Source: Chitinophagaceae bacterium UBA1946
Lineage (GTDB): Bacteria > Bacteroidota > Bacteroidia > Chitinophagales > Chitinophagaceae
Assembly (NCBI GenBank): GCA_002336815.1
Contig: DDEU01000047.1
Location: forward strand, 1 to 54,124
Direction of reading: 5' to 3'
DNA length: 54,124 nt
Below, in pieces: positions 53,048-54,124 of this stretch (the first letter of the stretch is position 1; every line of letters begins with the position of its first letter). The notes below the pieces were generated by a model. The model saw nothing but the letters and a program-made list of their open reading frames with translations. It was not told the origin of the DNA and did no database searches. A program made the translations under genes and the position numbers.

Positions 53048-53415
53048 GAGCAATTACAACAACCCTGTATGTATGTGGCGGACTGATGGCCGTTGCAGCA
53101 GTGATGGGAACGATCGACTACAACGCAGCACAGCGTAAAGGTGTATTCAACAAACTGTATAAGGAGGAAAAGCCTGCCGCTTCTGCAATGGTTGCGGATA
53201 AGGAAATAGAGTTGGAAGATTACAGTCGTGGTGAAATAAATCCTGTTGAGGCGGCTCCTGTAAAACTTTTAAATACTGCGCCCGTTAAAAAAGAAAAGGC
53301 AGCGGTCGCAAAGCAGGCAAGGAAAAAGAAAAAGACAATCAGTTACAGCAAATTTTCGAGGGCCGCTATTGTTGATGAGCTGATCTTAATCGACTCTACG
53401 GTAAAATTAAAATGA
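53044..53415 (+). CDS. small membrane-anchored basic protein of unknown function
   Basis: A 123-residue protein. A single N-terminal hydrophobic segment (TTLYVCGGLMAVAAVMGTI) is followed by a charged tail containing KEEKPAASAMVADKEIELEDY and the very basic VKKEKAAVAKQARKKKKTI. There is no signal cleavage site, so it is likely anchored with the tail in the cytoplasm or periplasm. I recognise no family. The ATGA overlap with the DUF2306 gene suggests that the two proteins act together or are needed in fixed ratio. Confidence 0.7.
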   Translation: MRAITTTLYVCGGLMAVAAVMGTIDYNAAQRKGVFNKLYKEEKPAASAMVADKEIELEDYSRGEINPVEAAPVKLLNTAPVKKEKAAVAKQARKKKKTISYSKFSRAAIVDELILIDSTVKLK

Positions 53416-53416
53416 T

Positions 53417-53436
53417 AGCGGTCAATCGTGATCGCT
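53417..53436. terminator. weak hairpin between convergent genes
   Basis: Arms AGCGGTCA (53417-53424) and TGATCGCT (53429-53436) pair with one G-U around an ATCG loop, in the 30-bp gap between the small basic protein gene and coaE. No T run follows on either strand, so terminator function is only suggested. Confidence 0.3.
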
Positions 53437-53445
53437 GGAGGGCAT

Positions 53446-54042
53446 TTATTTTGCATTGCCTGTTTCGCTCAATAATTTTTCATGCAGGTGCAGCACCTGC
53501 GGAATCAGCAATTCCTGTTCGTCATTGTTTATAACGTAGTCGCATAGCCGCATTTTGATGGTCTCGTCAATTTGTTTGTTCATCCTGCCCAGCACTTCAT
53601 CCCGGGTAACCTGGTCACGCTGCATTACCCTGTTGATCCTCACTGCTGCAGGGGCATACACGCCGATCACTTTGTCGAGCTGTTGCTGTGAGCCGCTTTC
53701 AAAGATCAATGCTGCTTCTTTGATGGCATAGGGTGCCGTTTGCTTTAGCATCCATGCGGAAGCATCCTTTATTGTGGCCGGGTGTACAATCGAATTGATC
53801 AGCGCTAATTTTTCAGGATTGTTGAATACAATGGAAGAAAGGTGCTGGCGGTTCAGTAAGCCGTTGGTATAGGTGGCTGCTCCAAAATGTTCTACCAGTT
53901 GTTTCTTTAATGCCTCATCTTCATTCATCAACCTTTTGGATGCATCATCGGCATAATACACCGGTATACCAAGCACTTCAAAGATCTTTGCCACCGTGCT
54001 TTTGCCGCTGCCGATACCGCCTGTGAGACCTATTTTGAGCAT
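53446..54042 (-). CDS. coaE: dephospho-CoA kinase
   Basis: A 198-residue P-loop kinase catalysing the last step of coenzyme A synthesis, ATP-dependent phosphorylation of dephospho-CoA at the 3' hydroxyl of the ribose. The Walker A motif GLTGGIGSGKSTVAKIF is at residues 5-21; the substrate-binding YYADDASKRLM at about 29-39 holds the conserved Asp pair; LINSIVHPATIKDA and AALIFESG follow in the expected order, with the lid segment NRVMQRDQVTRDEVLGRM and the C-terminal ADP contact CDYVINNDEQE. Length is normal. The ATG at 54042 lies nine bases from a heptamer repeat that fills the rest of the window, so its promoter region is repetitive or lies outside. Confidence 0.95.
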   Translation of the reverse strand: MLKIGLTGGIGSGKSTVAKIFEVLGIPVYYADDASKRLMNEDEALKKQLVEHFGAATYTNGLLNRQHLSSIVFNNPEKLALINSIVHPATIKDASAWMLKQTAPYAIKEAALIFESGSQQQLDKVIGVYAPAAVRINRVMQRDQVTRDEVLGRMNKQIDETIKMRLCDYVINNDEQELLIPQVLHLHEKLLSETGNAK

Positions 54043-54050
54043 GATAAGGA

Positions 54051-54124
54051 GGTTGAAGGTTTAAGGTTTAAGGTTGAAGGTTTAAGGTTGAAGGTTTAAG
54101 GTTGAATGGTTGAATGGTTGAATG
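54051..54124. repeat. tandem heptamer repeat GGTTKAA upstream of coaE
   Basis: From 54051 eight heptamers alternate GGTTGAA and GGTTTAA. At 54107 the period changes to eight (TGGTTGAA) and the array continues to the window end, so its full length is not visible. It begins nine bases upstream of the coaE start codon, placing it in the leader or promoter. Slipped-strand changes in copy number are possible; phase-type regulation of an essential gene would be unusual. Confidence 0.8.

Noticed and set aside
1..54124. CRISPR arrays, insertion sequences, prophage, rRNA and tRNA
   Set aside because: None seen on either strand; the long repeats present lie within coding regions or are the palindromic and heptamer elements listed.

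Overview
The window is about 54 kb of a Bacteroidota chromosome, most likely family Chitinophagaceae. The evidence is type IX secretion (T9SS) sorting domains of both type A and type B, an ECF sigma/FecR pair, TonB-dependent receptors with carboxypeptidase-like N-terminal domains, LytTR two-component regulation, TAnnTTTG-type promoter boxes and almost no Shine-Dalgarno sequences. I see no rRNA, tRNA, CRISPR array, prophage or insertion sequence. The genus cannot be fixed from the sequence alone.

Layout. 1-1208: gene-poor and AT-rich, with several hairpins, one possible 59-residue ORF and a terminator-like hairpin. 1209-6781: a 1723-residue T9SS type B surface protein (IgGFc-binding-like N-terminus plus PKD repeats) followed by an overlapping VOC/glyoxalase-fold gene. 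6784-8761: BlaI repressor and M56 (BlaR1-like) protease with candidate operator repeats. 8808-9695: a di-iron fatty acid hydroxylase/sterol desaturase family enzyme. 9840-15769: an ECF sigma factor, a FecR anti-sigma protein, an STN-domain protein with about ten LA_2272-type surface repeats, and a TonB-dependent receptor. The sigma gene and the receptor gene share an upstream bipartite motif, GATAGGGGTAA-N10-AGTTGTTWTA. 15994-21789: a 1931-residue T9SS type B protein (LamG, Gly-rich, PKD, Ig-like repeats) containing a recent 684-bp tandem duplication.

22010-31143: a glycan island of two methyltransferases and two glycosyltransferases on the plus strand, facing two glycosyltransferases, a methyltransferase and a YfhO-type membrane protein on the minus strand. 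31269-35252: a T9SS type A protein with five LamG domains. The island is therefore bracketed by two LamG surface proteins that share a repeat type. 35413-37253: pseudouridine catabolism (psuK, psuG). 37529-39223: a secreted PQQ-type sugar dehydrogenase. 39300-40316: a periplasmic protein of unknown function. 40377-42973: TylF-type methyltransferase, gmhA, hddC and gmhB, which make up most of a GDP-heptose pathway but lack the kinase. 43106-44095: a secreted DNRLRE-domain protein. 44162-45109: arginase. 45210-45929: a CrtA-like monooxygenase. 46021-48624: a second TonB-type outer membrane receptor. 48899-50661: a LytS/LytTR two-component pair. 50924-52114: a class I aminotransferase. 52131-52260: a 130-bp palindromic element. 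52352-53415: a DUF2306 membrane protein and a coupled small basic protein. 53446-54042: coaE, preceded by a heptamer repeat that runs to the window end.

Much of the region concerns the cell surface: very large secreted adhesin-like proteins, sugar-nucleotide and glycosyl/methyl transfer enzymes that could decorate surface polymers or secreted proteins (inference), and envelope-sensing regulators. The most unusual candidate system is the ECF sigma/FecR module. Its STN signalling domain sits on a separate repeat protein rather than on the TonB receptor, while the receptor gene carries the same apparent ECF promoter as the sigma gene.
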